This document shows positions 33,590 to 45,303 of a stretch of 64,000 bases of DNA, piece by piece. The stretch lies in contig JANJXV010000004.1 of assembly GCA_024803745.1 (NCBI GenBank), positions 51,836,358-51,900,357 on the forward strand, written 5' to 3'. The position numbers were made by a program, and so were the translations under genes. The stretch is from Megascapheus bottae. Lineage: Eukaryota; Chordata; Mammalia; Rodentia; Geomyidae. The notes beneath the pieces were generated by a model. That model was given only the letters and a program-made list of their open reading frames with translations, was not told the DNA's origin and did no database searches. Each line of letters starts with the position of its first letter. The stretch's first letter is position 1.

Positions 33590-34345
33590 ATAGAAATTTT
33601 TTTATGCACTTATTCTATAGAAATTGAACTGGGGGAAGTTCTTCTTAGCACATTCTATGAGGCCAACATCACCCTGACACCAAAAGCATGTAAAGATACA
33701 ATTTAAATGGATATCTATAGATCAATATCATGTATGAACAAAGGTTAAAAAAATCTTTTGCAAAATACAGGTAAACTGAAACTAATTGTTCATGTGACAA
33801 TTTACTATGATCAGTGATACGATGAAAGTCAGAGGCGCAAGGCATTTTTAATGTATAAAAACTAGCACTGGTAAAAAAAAAAACTAGCACTGTGAAAAAA
33901 AACACCAAACATTGAATGTAGGAAGAATGTCATAAGCAAGTCAACAGCTATCATTATATGTAAAGGGGGTAATAAAAGCTGTCAGAAATATCTGGAACAA
34001 CACAAGAATGTTCTCTGTCCCCACATTGTTCTACAGAGTGCTGGTGGTCCTGACCAGAGTAAAAAGATATGGGAAAGAAATGAAGGGAATCAAAATAAAA
34101 AAAAAAAAAAACAGGAGGCAAGCACAGGGAAGGGAAAGGGAAAAATGAGATGATGTGACAAAAGACCAAGGGTGAACCAGTGTGATAAGGACGTTCATAG
34201 AACAGTATGTTAGAAATGAACTTTACAACTCGGGAAGGGCGGGGGAATGGCTAGTGGGAAAAAATCATGGGAAGGCAAAACAGTGGACAAGAAGTAACGC
34301 ACTCACCACCTCATGAATGTAACTGTAACCCCATTAAAACAATAT
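33590..34345 (+). mobile_element. L1 ORF2 reverse-transcriptase region relic plus 3' UTR
   Basis: 33639-33780 matches L1 ORF2 RT-domain sequence (agttcttcttagcaca, tctatgaggccaacatcacc, aatggatatctatagatcaa). 33925-34100 matches a later RT segment (tcaacagctatcattatatg, ggaacaacacaagaatg, gtgctggtggtcctgac). The reading frame is broken throughout. 34160-34340 is a 3' UTR of the type at 28190 (acagtatgttagaaatgaac, gtaactgtaacccc). Confidence 0.82.
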
Positions 34346-34620
34346 ACATAGAACATTTGAAATATAAATGTAAAACACATTTATAAAATATACAAAATAT
34401 GTATTATTTATATTTAATAAAATATAAAAATATTATTTATAAATGCAAATACCTATATCAAATATTTCACATATATTTATATACATATAACATATAATTA
34501 TTTAATATGCATGCATATTATTTCACACTGTATTATAATGCATATATTTCACTAGCATACACATATATTTCATATAAAATATAGTGTACATACATTATAC
34601 ATACATAAGTCTTATGTAGA
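34346..34620. repeat. AT-rich low-complexity tract
   Basis: About 275 bp of ATA/TAT-rich sequence with little G or C. It separates two L1 relics and may derive from an expanded L1 tail. Confidence 0.8.
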
Positions 34621-35130
34621 TATGAGTAAATCTTACTCACCCATCAGGAAGAATAATATTAGCTCATTTGCAAAAAAATTGGTGGCCCTGGATAAAATTA
34701 TGTTAAGTGAAGCAATTCAGGCCCAGAGAGATAAAGGATTCAAATTTTCTCTTATCTGTGGAACTTAGATCTAGTTCACAAACACATATTCAGGATCATA
34801 TGCTGTTGTACACAAACAGATTAACTAAACTATAGTGTAAGCAAGAAACTCTTCCTATGATAAAATTCCTTTGAAAATTCAATTGCATTTAAACAATACA
34901 AATACCTAGAAGCTAGTACAGAAAGTGTCTGGGGTCAGTGAAATCATCTGGAGAAAAGGTAGATAAATGAAGAGGGAAAGTAGATGGAGAAAACAATCAT
35001 AATATCCCATGAATATATGTAAAATGAAACTTGAAAGATTGAGGGGACAGATGGAATTGGGAGACATGGGGGAGAACAATGAAAAGGGGTGATATTGAGC
35101 AAGATTCATAAACTGGTCAGTTGAATTAAA
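34621..35130 (+). mobile_element. L1 ORF2 end and 3' UTR relic
   Basis: Starts with ttactcacccatcaggaaga and ttggtggccctggataaaat, then atgttaagtgaagcaattca, matching the SEVSQ-coding end of ORF2. The 3' UTR runs with a G-rich block (35040-35090). The terminus is unclear. Confidence 0.65.
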
Positions 35131-35454
35131 ACCCCTTTGGACAACTACTCACAGATCATAAAATTATAAGAGAAATAAGCTGGGGAAAGTATTACCGAGG
35201 GTAGTATAGGTATGAATAATCATTATGTACTAAGATACAGCAGATAGAAAGTAGAAGTTACAATGTACTGTTTTAAATAATTTGGAAGAAAGGACCATAT
35301 TTTTTATCATAAGGATAAACATTTAAATAAATAGATACACATTTTAATCCTATTGAAACATTATATTGTATATATGTATATGTGTGCCAAACTCATTTGT
35401 TATCCTGCTTATTAATATATGTAATTTTATGTTTTCAATAATGAGATTTTAAAA

Positions 35455-35790
35455 AATTCAGCAAAATGAAACACTGGGAAGTATATACTTGAAAGAGATG
35501 GGATTAAGAGGAAAGCATTAGACAAATTAAGAGAAGAAGGAAAGAATGCACTCAAAATCCCATGTATATGCTACAAGATTAAGAGGAGTGAGAGAAGAAG
35601 TGGGTAAGGGTGGTTTGGATGAGAATGTTGAAAGAATGCAGTCAAGAATCCAATGTATAGTCTAGAACACTAAGAATAGTAAGGGAGGAATAAGGGTGGG
35701 ATGGTTGGGAATGTTGAAAGGGGAGTTGATAAAGATATATTGTATTTATAAATTGTTTTGTTAAATGGGCACTTCTTTGCATAAGTTAAG
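35455..35790 (+). repeat. Repeat-like region with 90-bp tandem duplication
   Basis: Two similar units lie head to tail: 35540-35629 and 35630-35715, both beginning gaaagaatgcactcaa or gaaagaatgcagtcaa, and both ending gaatgtt. Purine-rich composition resembles an L1 3' UTR, but I cannot assign a family. Confidence 0.6.
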
Positions 35791-36234
35791 ATAATAAAGA
35801 GTAAACAAAGCTAATTATGCAAGGTGGATATGAGGTTTCGCTATTGTTTTAGCTGTGGATTACATTTTCCCCTTCTTGAATGAATTGCAATTTCATGCAT
35901 ATTGCCTCCACTCCTAGCAGCTGTAAAGCAAGTCTCTTTGGCAAACAGTTCAGAGTGTTTCTCTTCTTATTAAGTAGAAAATATGTGGAGGGGGAAGTGA
36001 TTTCATTTCTGTAATTTTTTTTCAGATTCTTCTTGAAGAGCTAGTCATTGGAATGAGCTAATGAATCTGTGAACACATGGAAACTTAGCATAGCAAAGGT
36101 TATGCACTCATCAGGCTCTGTCTTATTCTTTGGAAGTTACAACATATGGTTTAAGATTACTTTTAATTTTTTCCATTGCATAATTCACTGTTTTAAAATT
36201 TGTTTACAACTTTTCCCAGAAACGCTATCTACTG
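35791..36234. other. Unique sequence, possibly conserved non-coding
   Basis: High-complexity sequence with an octamer-like word (catgcatattgcc at 35896-35908). No coding signal. Confidence 0.35.
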
Positions 36235-36564
36235 AAGAAAAAGTGCAGTCTTATTTTCCGCCTTCCCTTCCCTATTTCAGATAAACAAATAAATGGATAT
36301 GCAATATATCAGGTAACAAAGTCATATAGAGTAACCACATGAGATTAACCATAAGCGGGGTGAGGTGGCGGGGGCTGGGCTGGGAGAAGAGAAATAACTT
36401 CACATGATTTCCAGGGGGTGGGAGAAGGGAAAGGGTGACAAAATCATGAGAAGGGGTAACAATGTCGGAGAAGTTATAGACTCACTAATTGACCAATGTA
36501 ACTGTAACACCTCTATACATTATCCCGACAATAAAATACAATTTAAAAAGAAAGAAAAAGTGCA
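36235..36564 (+). mobile_element. Short L1 3' end with 13-bp TSD
   Basis: Insert 36248-36551 contains only 3' UTR: aatatatcaggtaacaaagt, a G-rich tract (36357-36385), gagaaggggtaacaatgt, and the end atcccgacaataaaatac. Flanks repeat aagaaaaagtgca exactly (36235-36247, 36552-36564). The 3' UTR type is related to the 49985 copy. Confidence 0.88.
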
Positions 36565-37671
36565 TAGTACATCCCACATGTTGGTTCCACAATCCTTATT
36601 TTATAAAAGTCCATGCCTAGCTGAGACTAGGCATCCAGTATTTTTAGCCAGGTACAATTAGATCCAAGGTCAGGACACTCTCCTAAAGGACTTCCAAGAA
36701 TACTCTATTTCTGAATTACTTGCTAAAAGTAATGCCATAGATGATACAATTGATAGCTCTTACCATTCATTTAGAATAAAATTTCTTTATTTAGATATTT
36801 GTCCTGATTTGACCACAACAATGTGGAGAAATATTTTTCAAATATGCTACATTTTTGAAACTACAGAAAAATAACTAAGAGTTTTGTTAGAATATTTCCT
36901 TTATTCTCGCTGCAAGTACTTAGTAAAAAAGGCCTGGAAATATATTAAGATATCCATCTAGCATTTATAATCTCTGATTGGAGATCAGGTGAGTGTATCA
37001 AGAGCAAACAATTGGAGAATCTGATATAGATTCAGTAATAGGAAGAAAAAGTAACAATAATAAGAGACTAATATTCTTAATAAACCACTCAAAATTTCGT
37101 TTTTTAGGTAGATTTACAGATCTAGTGATACTATGAAACACGTACACATAAAAATGGTTTTCTTTTCTGCTAAAATTATGAAAACTCCATATTAACTAAT
37201 TTGTCCTGTTTCTCTGTCCAATAAGCATTCGATGTCTCATTTTCCAACGTATGAAATTACAGAAAGCCTGAAAGGAGATAGGTAAGCAATTCATTTTTAA
37301 GTCTTATGTGGAAGCTTGGTGCTTATTAAAGTGGAGGATTGATAACACTCTCCACTAGAGCTGAGGAGAATGCGGGCAGATGGGCAGGTGTCGAGCACCC
37401 TTCCTCAAATCCTTCCTCATCTTGACCTGCTGCTTCTCTGTCACTCCAGTCTTATCTAAGGCTTTAAAGAGAAAGACTATAGCATGCCAAATTGCTCAGG
37501 GGTCTTGTTGCAATATGGCAATGTGTCCAAGAAGAGCAGAGGGGTAGCAGAGTACTCTAAATTCTTGCCTGACATTTAAAAAGAACAAAATAAGTACCAG
37601 TACTGTGGTCTCTAAAATGGCAGAGGGAGATATATTCTTTATTCAGCTAAGTACAGAAACATTGACTTTAA
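36565..37671. other. Unique sequence, no gene recognised
   Basis: No repeat family recognised. 37360-37570 is less AT-rich than the surroundings. Confidence 0.5.
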
Positions 37672-38060
37672 TTCATATTTTTATTATCATCACTTATTTA
37701 CATAGGAAATTTCAATTGAGCACAGCCATATATGCAATATAGAGTACCTTCATCAGTCTCACCCCATTTATCACTCTTTCACTCATTCTCCCTCTTAACT
37801 CAGTATCAAAAAGATTTATCATATTTGGGCTACATTTCTCTTCTTTTATCCTATTCTTTCACCCTTATCTCTCTCATTATTAAGTATAGATCAGTACTAT
37901 TTTACATCCTTACCCTTCAATAATTTTAGGGTATGCTAATTGTTCAGAGGTGCTTCATCTTGACATTTCACACACACCTGTACAGTAATTCAGGGATGTC
38001 TCATTTTTCTCATTCTCACTACCCCCTACCACTCAATAACTTTCAGTGAGTTTCAACTTG
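37672..38060 (-). mobile_element. Antisense L1 3' UTR-like fragments
   Basis: T-rich start, then caattgagcacagccatata and a pyrimidine-rich block (tctttcactcattctccctc). At 37925 there is a second similar start with cattctcactacccc. The pattern matches antisense L1 3' UTRs in this window, but the type is older and less certain. Confidence 0.5.
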
Positions 38061-39478
38061 CTAACTCTACAGTAGAACATTAGTCTCCATTGTTCTTAAA
38101 TGCTGGATTTTTTAAACTCCATGAAAAGTATCTTATAAAGTAATAAAACCAAATAAACTAGTTAATTACATTAATAGAAGACATTCCCAGAGGATGTGTT
38201 TTATGTAACTGATGGGAGCAGAGTTAGGCACACTTAGAGAAGAAGATGGAAGAGGAAGAAGAAGAAAAAGAAGAGGAATAAGAAAAAGAAGAGGAGGAGG
38301 AGGAAGAGAAGGAGGAGGAGAGCCCCAATCTCTGGATTCTCATTCAATTTTCAGAGTCTTACTAACAAAAAATGATTTCATTTTTAATAATGTTTTTATT
38401 GTATATCAAGACTCTGATTTATCTTTACTTACTATTTTTCTTTTTAAAATCTGTAATTTAGCTTCCTTTTAATTCATAACTACCAAAGACTAAGACTTGC
38501 ATTGTAGAAATCTCAGCCTATTTTTTCTAAAAGCACATATGATGCTCCCAGGTTTTAGCTGCTTTTATTTAATTATGAGTTGCATAAATCATCTGTGAAT
38601 GTAGTCATGATCAAGCCTTAAGATTAGGGGGAAATAAATTCAGAGATTAAAGCTGTAGAACTGAGAAATAAACAGAGTGAATGCTTTGTTGTTTTGTTGT
38701 TTTTTAGTAGGAAAGATTTAGGACGTACTACAGATGCCATCTTTAAAGCTTTTCATTAGTTGAAGTTTTAAAATCAATAGAAAGCAAATAAGTCAAAAGA
38801 GGTTTTTAATCAAGTATTTCAGCTGCAAATCTACACTATAATCTCTGCACTGGCTTTGGAGTGCACATTATTTGAAACACTGAAATTTCCATTTCAAGCC
38901 AGTTAAAGATTAACTTTTATCTAAGAATGGATTCTATCTAGAAAAAAAAGTCCACAACCCATTTCCCTGCCCCCTTTCCCCACCTCACCTCCACCCTCCA
39001 CTTTTTATTTTTTGCTTTTGATAGAAAAAAATAAAAGAGAGTGCCAGTGCTAGGGATTAAGCTAGATCAATGTAGAAAAGTCATGGAAGTGGTAAGCCAG
39101 AGTGATAACAGAAGTCATTTTCTGTGTCAGTCTCCCTGCCTCCAAAGGCATTCCTTTCCATGTCTGCCCCTCTTTCCCTCCCCCACTCTTTTGTAGGGCA
39201 CTGCTTCACTGTTTCTCTTTATGCTCTATTCCTTTTCTCTTCCTTTGCTTTTATCTTCAACCCCATAGCGAGTCCCATTAAAGATTGTTCAGACCTCTTT
39301 TTGGTTCAAAAATTTAAAAAAATATTATTTTGCCTGCTTTAACACTTTTATTTCTCTCATGACTGATACCCCCAAATTTGATTTAACACAATTCCAGAGG
39401 AGTGTCATATTAAAAGCCACCACATTGTGACCAATATTAATTCTTGCCTTAATCTCAATCCTGAGAAGAAAATATAGT
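38061..39478. other. Unique sequence with a purine tract
   Basis: 38234-38324 is a purine-only GA/GAA-rich tract of about 90 bp; the frame through it is low-complexity. 38810-38935 is a high-complexity block. No gene seen. Confidence 0.5.
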
Positions 39479-39505
39479 GTTTGCTTTTTTCTTTCTTTCT
39501 TTTTT

Positions 39506-39553
<48 letters not shown>

Positions 39554-39782
39554 TTTTTTTTTTTTTTTTTTTTTTGCCAGCCCTGGGTCTGGAACTTAGT
39601 GGCTGGGTACCATTCTTGGGCTTTTCTCCAGGCTAGTGCTCTGCCTCTTGAGCCAGCACCACTTCTGCCTTTTTCTGTGTATGAAGTACCAAGGAATCGA
39701 ACCCAGAGCTTAATGTATGCTAGGCAAACACTCTACCATTAGGCCACACAGCCCAGGGGTTTGCTTTTCGCTTTGTTTCTTT
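39479..39782 (-). mobile_element. IDL-Geo SINE with (CTTT)n
   Basis: (CTTT)n and a T tract at 39488-39575, then antisense Geo (gccagccctgggtctggaac, gcctcttgagccagcacc), linker tatgaagtaccaagg, and IDL (aatcgaacccagagctt, aggccacacagcccag). Direct repeats beginning gtttgctttt and ending in ctttc/gtttcttt flank it (from 39479 and 39759, about 24 bp with three mismatches). The microsatellite seems to grow from the TSD and tail. Confidence 0.9.
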
Positions 39783-42158
39783 GTTGTTTGTAATAGTCAA
39801 ATTGCCTCAGGGGATGAGAGAATTTAGTTTTACTCTTTAGGGAAGTTTATTATTTTTTTTATTAGTTTTGCTTACCTACTTAATTTATTACACTAGTTCT
39901 GGCAGTGGTTTATTAAAAAAATCAAACCATCTATTTCTAGATCTTAGGAAAGAGATAATTTGTTTGAATGATGAAATTTCATTTAGTTTTAGGGAAAAAT
40001 CTGTGTGGTAATCTTGTGATATGCAAATAATGAGGTTTCTATCCAAAGGGGAATAAAAGATACTCATTGAAAGATCATTAAACTAGCACCTTCAGGGAAA
40101 GACCTGTGTGTTCAGGTTGTAGGATGACACAGTGGTCTTGGCATGAGTTCAGCATACGCCAAGATATCTAGGTTTGGCCACATTATAGTTCTCTAAAGGC
40201 CTCTTGGTGTCCTTATCCAATGACAAACATTCTGACTCAGAGTCTCAGGGATCTCCTGAATCACACAGACAAGATCCTGAAATTGAAATTATGGTACAGT
40301 TAACAACCTTTTCTGCTTCAGGTGGCCAGCATGAAACTGAAGAGTATGACTTAGGCTGCCTACTCTACAAGTTCAACTTTAACACACCCTTTCATGTGAA
40401 TAATACAGAGGTTTCCTCTGTGAGTGGAAAGGGTAGTGATCTCTCTAAATCCAGTTAAGCCATTGTCTTAGTACTTTTTTACAATGTACCATATTCACAT
40501 GCCCATTTGCCACAATTATAGGCAGTTGGGAGCTCCCTTTATGGGGGCGACACCATTTTTATTGCTACTCTTAATCATTTTATTATTAGAAATAAAAATC
40601 TCTGATGTTAGGATTATTGTCTATGTCTCCCAGTAGATGGTAATATAACTTAATTCAACAAACAAATAGATGATCAAAATATGCTGAAATACACATTTTT
40701 ATAGAAATAATAACATTTATCTTCCAAGATCAATGTATGAGGTTAAATGCTTTATCAATAAGTCAGACACTTTTATTTTTTCAAAACTCTGTAGACATCA
40801 CCATAGTCTGCATTTCAATAGTTAAGAAATTGACATGACAAATAAGTGAAATAAAAAAAAATACAACACAAGGATCTCAACCCGAAAGCTACATAAAATA
40901 TTGATAGACTAATGGTAGAAAGGGCAATATTGATCAAGTTTCTAACATACAGGATCGAAACTCCTCTGTACCACTTATTAAAAATAATTTAAAAGAATCA
41001 CATAGCCAAAAAAGACTAGCAACAGGAATTCCAATGATTAATATGAATTTTATATTTCTATTGCTGTTAACTAGACTTGTAAAATAGTTGCATCTATTGT
41101 TGATCAATCGTGGTAATTTTTTCAATAACCTAGCAGATCAATGAAAATTTCCCTTTACTATGTCACAGCTACTTAAATAACTGAATTTTCAAGTATACAT
41201 TTTCCAATGTAAATGTCCTAGGGAAAATTGAACAAATGGCATTCATTCTAATAACCTACCTATGCTCCAAATGAAAAGATACAGGATAGTTCATTTGTAA
41301 ATTCAATCCCCTCATTTACTAATGTTTCAGATTCCTCACAACTGGTCACATATATTAGCTAGCACCTGTAAATAAGCAATCATTGAATCTTACAATTTAT
41401 GCAGACTTTCTTATCTTGATTAACCAACTAAAATTGCAAATTTACTTAGTATGGTGTGCAGAAAAATGAAATGCTTTATATAAGTTTGAAACTAGAAACT
41501 AGGATTCCATTTTTTTTTGCCAAAATCTTTTAGCCTATGAAGGTAACTGTTTAAAACTTGGACTTTGGGGACCAGTATGTCTGGATATTTTGTGAAAGGT
41601 TCCCAAATAATTTTTTTTTCAAATAGGTTTTCTCATGTTCTAGAGTGATTGAATTCAGACACAGACTTAAAACATGTGAACTTCCAATATTATGTGACAT
41701 CAGTAGGGCACATTGTCATGTTTTCATTGAGGATATGAGCGAAACAAAGATAATTGCCCAGATTTCAATTATTGAAAAAAATATTAACTGGACTGTGTCA
41801 CACAGCCACTAGGCACATAGCTCTTTTCTCAAACTCTCTTGGGAAGGTTTGTGTATGTAGTAAGATGAAATATGACTCAAGTTAAAATTTTTAAAAAGAG
41901 CAGTTGGATGGAGAAATGGATATTAGGTGATATACAACTCACAAAGACTAGGCATCTTCATGTGCCTGCATGTTTTCCTTCTAAACCAGAATACTGCTAA
42001 GCTGCAGCTACAGGACCCCCATTGCAAGAATAATGCCTTTGAAATCTGTCACTTTACCAATTATGTGTCACCACTTCCTCTTTGAATCACATTTTGATAT
42101 CAGTAGAAGGTTGAAATCATGTACATGGAATATGCATGGAATATTTTCTCTCTTGCTA
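39783..42158. other. Unique sequence, no gene recognised
   Basis: About 2.4 kb without a recognised repeat. An 84-codon plus-strand frame at 40204-40458 has no known motif. Confidence 0.5.
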
Positions 42159-42380
42159 CAAATTCTCTTTTTTTTTTTTTGCCAGTCCTGGGCTTGAGCT
42201 CAGGGCCTGAGCACTGTCCTTGGACTTTCTCAAGGCTAGAGCTCTACCACTTGAGCCTGAGCACCACTTCCGGCTTTTTTCTATGTATGTGGTACCAAGG
42301 AATCGAACCCGGGTCTTCATGCATGCTAGGCAAGCACTTTAACCACTAGGCCAAACTCCCGGCCCCAAATTCTCTTTTTT
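42159..42380 (-). mobile_element. IDL-Geo SINE, young, with 15-bp TSD
   Basis: Full-length antisense IDL-Geo (about 42174-42365), close to consensus: gccagtcctgggcttgagct, tctaccacttgagcctgag, and aatcgaacccgggtcttcat. Exact TSD caaattctctttttt at 42159-42173 and 42366-42380. It carries the variant gcactttaaccactagg instead of gcactctaccactagg. Confidence 0.96.
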
Positions 42381-42401
42381 AAGTATATTGAAAAGCTAGC
42401 A

Positions 42402-42646
42402 GCACTGTTTATTTTTTTATTTTTATTTTATTTTATTTTTTTGCTAGTCCTGGGCTTGAGCTCAGGGCCTGAGCACTGTCCTTGGATTTTTCTCAAGGCT
42501 AGAGCTCTACCACTTGAGCCTCAGCACCAGTTCTGGCTTTTTTTTCTATGTATGTGGTACCAAGGAATCGAACCCGGGTCTTCATGCATGCTAGGCAAGC
42601 ACTTTAACCACTAGGCAAAACTCCCAGCCCTCGCACTGTTTATTTT
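42402..42646 (-). mobile_element. IDL-Geo SINE, young, with 14-bp TSD
   Basis: Second full-length copy (about 42416-42632) in the same orientation with the same gcactttaaccactagg variant. Exact TSD gcactgtttatttt at 42402-42415 and 42633-42646. A T-rich tail with ATTTT units is at 42411-42442. The different TSD shows an independent insertion. Confidence 0.96.
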
Positions 42647-43639
42647 AAAAAAGGTAAATTATTAATCGTTAGTCATAAAAATCACAGAACATAAATTATT
42701 TTTCATTGTTCTACAGACAGTCATGTTTGTTGATTATCCCAAACAATATGCACATTTTCCTGGAAAATTCCTTTTTGGTGAGTGTGTTTAAATAAAAAAC
42801 TTAAACTACTTAATGTAACTAACTTTATAGGACCTCTTGAATGAAGAGGGAAAACTGAAGCCTTTGTGAGAAATGCTGCTTAGATGGGCTAGTCCCTTTT
42901 TGAATTCCATTGACTGGCCTGGAGTAAAGGGATAGGTAAGTGAATCTGATGACTGCCACTCTTTTAAAATAAAATGAGGACTCTTGTTTCTGAGAGGGGG
43001 AAAAAAGCACTCTTGTTTCACCTGATCGATGCTAGTATTAAGGAAACTGTCCCTCCCTGAAGCCTGGGTTATTTTTGAGCTAAGAATGTAGCCCTCGTCC
43101 CCATTCTCTCTTTCCATTATTTCATGCTTGATTATGTGATGGGCACAATTTCCAGACAGGGAATCTCTATTCTACCCTTATCTCTACCCCTACTGCGGGT
43201 AAGAGACTTTAGAAAACAACATGAAATTAGTTTGCATATGTATTGTTTAGTACATTACAAAGTTAAAAATCCAAATATAAACCTGGAACTATAATCCAGA
43301 TAACAGCCCTTGTCCATCCTGCTAATATAGCATGAAGTAAAAGCATCAGAAAACTAGTATCTACCTTTACAATTCAACATAAGCTAGTAACCTAAAAGCT
43401 AACGGTATAATTGACTGAATACTTCATGTATTTATCAAATGTATTGTATATTTAAATTGACTTGTATAGATTTGCTTTCTGTAATGATGAAACGCAAATA
43501 AGCAACTTGTAAGAAGAATAAGACCTAGATGACTCAGAATAGCAACTCAGATCCCAAACAAGCTGGATGTTGTAGTTGGGTAAATATCATGAGTAGATGT
43601 AGAGACATTCCTTGTAGGCCAAGTAAGAAGCAAAGGTGT
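42647..43639. other. Unique sequence, no gene recognised
   Basis: A 103-codon minus-strand frame (42806-43117) lies in otherwise unremarkable sequence. I recognise no domain and the composition is not distinctive. Confidence 0.45.
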
Positions 43640-43745
43640 GCTGGGAGTGTGGCCTAGTGGTTGAGTGCTTGCCTAACATGCACGAAACCTTGGGTCTGAT
43701 TCCTTGAGAAGGCTCACAGACAGTGCTTTAAGCCCCAGCACTGAC
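43640..43745 (+). mobile_element. IDL-Geo SINE with truncated Geo
   Basis: IDL half is intact (tgctgggagtgtggcctagt, gagtgcttgcctaacatgca, gggtctgattcc). Most of Geo is missing; only cagacagtgctttaagcccc remains before the A-rich tail. Looks like an internally deleted SINE. Confidence 0.85.
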
Positions 43746-43965
43746 AAAGAAAAAAAATGAAGGAGAGAAGGAAGGAAGGAAAGAAGGAAAGAAGGAAGGA
43801 AGGAAGGGAGGGAGGGAGGGAGGGAGGGAGGGAGGGAGGAAGGGAGGGCAAGCAGGGGAAAGAGGACATGGGGAAAGGAGGAAAGGGGGAATGGAAGAAA
43901 GAGGGAAGGGGTGAAAGAGGGAAGGGAGAGATGATGAGAAAGAGAGGGAAGGAAAGAACAGTAGC
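43746..43965. repeat. Purine tract, (GAAG)n and (GGGA)n
   Basis: About 200 bp with almost only purines on the plus strand: GAAG units (43757-43805), then a (GGGA)n block (43806-43848), then degenerate GA. It starts at the tail of the SINE at 43640. The frames over it (75 and 100 codons) are low-complexity. Confidence 0.95.
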
Positions 43966-44776
43966 AGTAGGCAGCAACAAGTAGTGCCCTCCTGGTGACA
44001 GTATAGAGTTACACACCTCAGGAATTCTGCCCTTGGCCTTTCTTAAACTGTGGCTGCTCTTGGGTTTTGGAACTTTAGTGCTCCAGAGCCTAGGAGCCCA
44101 TCAACAACCCAAGGCTGAGGGCAGGGAGCAATGGATGTGCTATAGGAGGTAGGTGTATTATAGCTTTCCTTCTCCCCCTGATGTCAGCATCACTGTCACT
44201 GCTACTTGTTCCCAAGGGCCACAGAATTCAATTTCATTGCTGGAACATTTTTCTCCCCCTTCCCTCAGTGGCTACAGTATCTGGCCTGGTTGATCCCCAG
44301 GAAAGATCCTGCTCCTGCTGCTATGCAGAGTCCTAACACTGATGTTCTTCCCACGCGAGGTGCTGTCAGGGTGGGCTCCATGCCTGCCAGTGGCTCCCAT
44401 TAGCACAAAAAACCATGTGTGGGACCTGCAGCCATGCCTGCCATCGACCCACAGCTGCTTCCTCTGTTGTTTCTTCTTCCTCTTCTCTTCATCTTTACAA
44501 ACACAGACAGGCAAACGTGGACTAGAATAGATTACCGTGGAACATGGGTGGCCGGAGAGTAGGAGGACAGTCTCCAGCAGAGTTCAGCCAAGTGGGCTGG
44601 GTTCTCGCTTATCCATCCTTTACCATAGTCGTACTTTGGGTTCAAAGTAGCTAGTGCTGGCAGGAGGGCAGTCTAACCACCTAGCAGGAAGTCCTCTGTC
44701 CCAGGAACCCAGGAGATGGGAGGATCTAGCGGCTGTCAACGAAGGAGTGAAATCTTGGTTTTCAAAATGAATTCCC
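43966..44776. other. GC-richer unique sequence, unassigned
   Basis: About 800 bp clearly less AT-rich than the rest of the window, with CpGs (for example cccacgcgaggtg at 44351-44363). Overlapping frames of 62-80 codons exist on both strands without known motifs. It could be an old LTR, a decayed pseudogene or an unannotated transcript; I cannot decide. Confidence 0.4.
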
Positions 44777-45030
44777 AAGCTGGATGTGGTGGCTCATGCC
44801 TGTAATCCTAGCTACTCAGGAGGCTGAGATCTGAGGATCAAGGTTCAAAATCAGCCAGGACACAAAAGGACCTGAGACTCTTATCTCCAGTTAATCTCTA
44901 GAAAATGAGAAGTGGCACTGTGGCTCAACCTAGTAGATGGCTAGCTTTTGGCGGAAGAGCTCAAGGTCAGAACATAGGTCCTTAAGCTCTACCAGCAACA
45001 AAAATAAAATAATAAATAAATAAATAAATA
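44777..45030 (+). mobile_element. B1-Geo SINE
   Basis: B1-like half close to consensus (ctggatgtggtggctcatgc, ctagctactcaggaggctga), junction cttatctccagttaatc, Geo half (gaagtggcactgtggctcaa, gaagagctcaaggtcag) and an (AAAT)n tail (45004-45030). Confidence 0.92.
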
Positions 45031-45086
45031 CAATTTCCAAAGGTTTCTTGTACCGAGAATTTTTCTATCATGGTGTTATAAGTGTT

Positions 45087-45303
45087 CTAATGTTAGGGTT
45101 CCTTTTTTTTCCAGTTGTTGGTCTTGAACTAAGGGCTTGAGCACTGTTTTTGGACTTTTCTCAAGGCTAGCGTCCTATCACTTGAGGCTCAGCACCACTT
45201 TCAGGCTTTTTCTATGCATTTGGTATGGAGGAATCGAACCCGGGTCTTTGTACATGCTAGGCAAGCACTCTACCACTAAGCCAAACTCCCAGTCCCTAAT
45301 GTT
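45087..45303 (-). mobile_element. IDL-Geo SINE
   Basis: Antisense copy (about 45101-45295): ttggtcttgaactaagggct, cctatcacttgaggctcag, aatcgaacccgggtctttg, gcaagcactctaccactaag. Short repeat ctaatgtt at 45087-45094 and 45296-45303 is the likely TSD. Confidence 0.9.

Noticed and set aside
33590..35130. A potentially active L1
   Set aside because: ORF2 pieces are short, out of order and full of stops. No ORF1, endonuclease domain or 5' UTR is seen anywhere in the window.
42159..42646. Segmental tandem duplication explaining the paired IDL-Geo copies
   Set aside because: Each copy has its own exact TSD and the intervening sequence is not duplicated.
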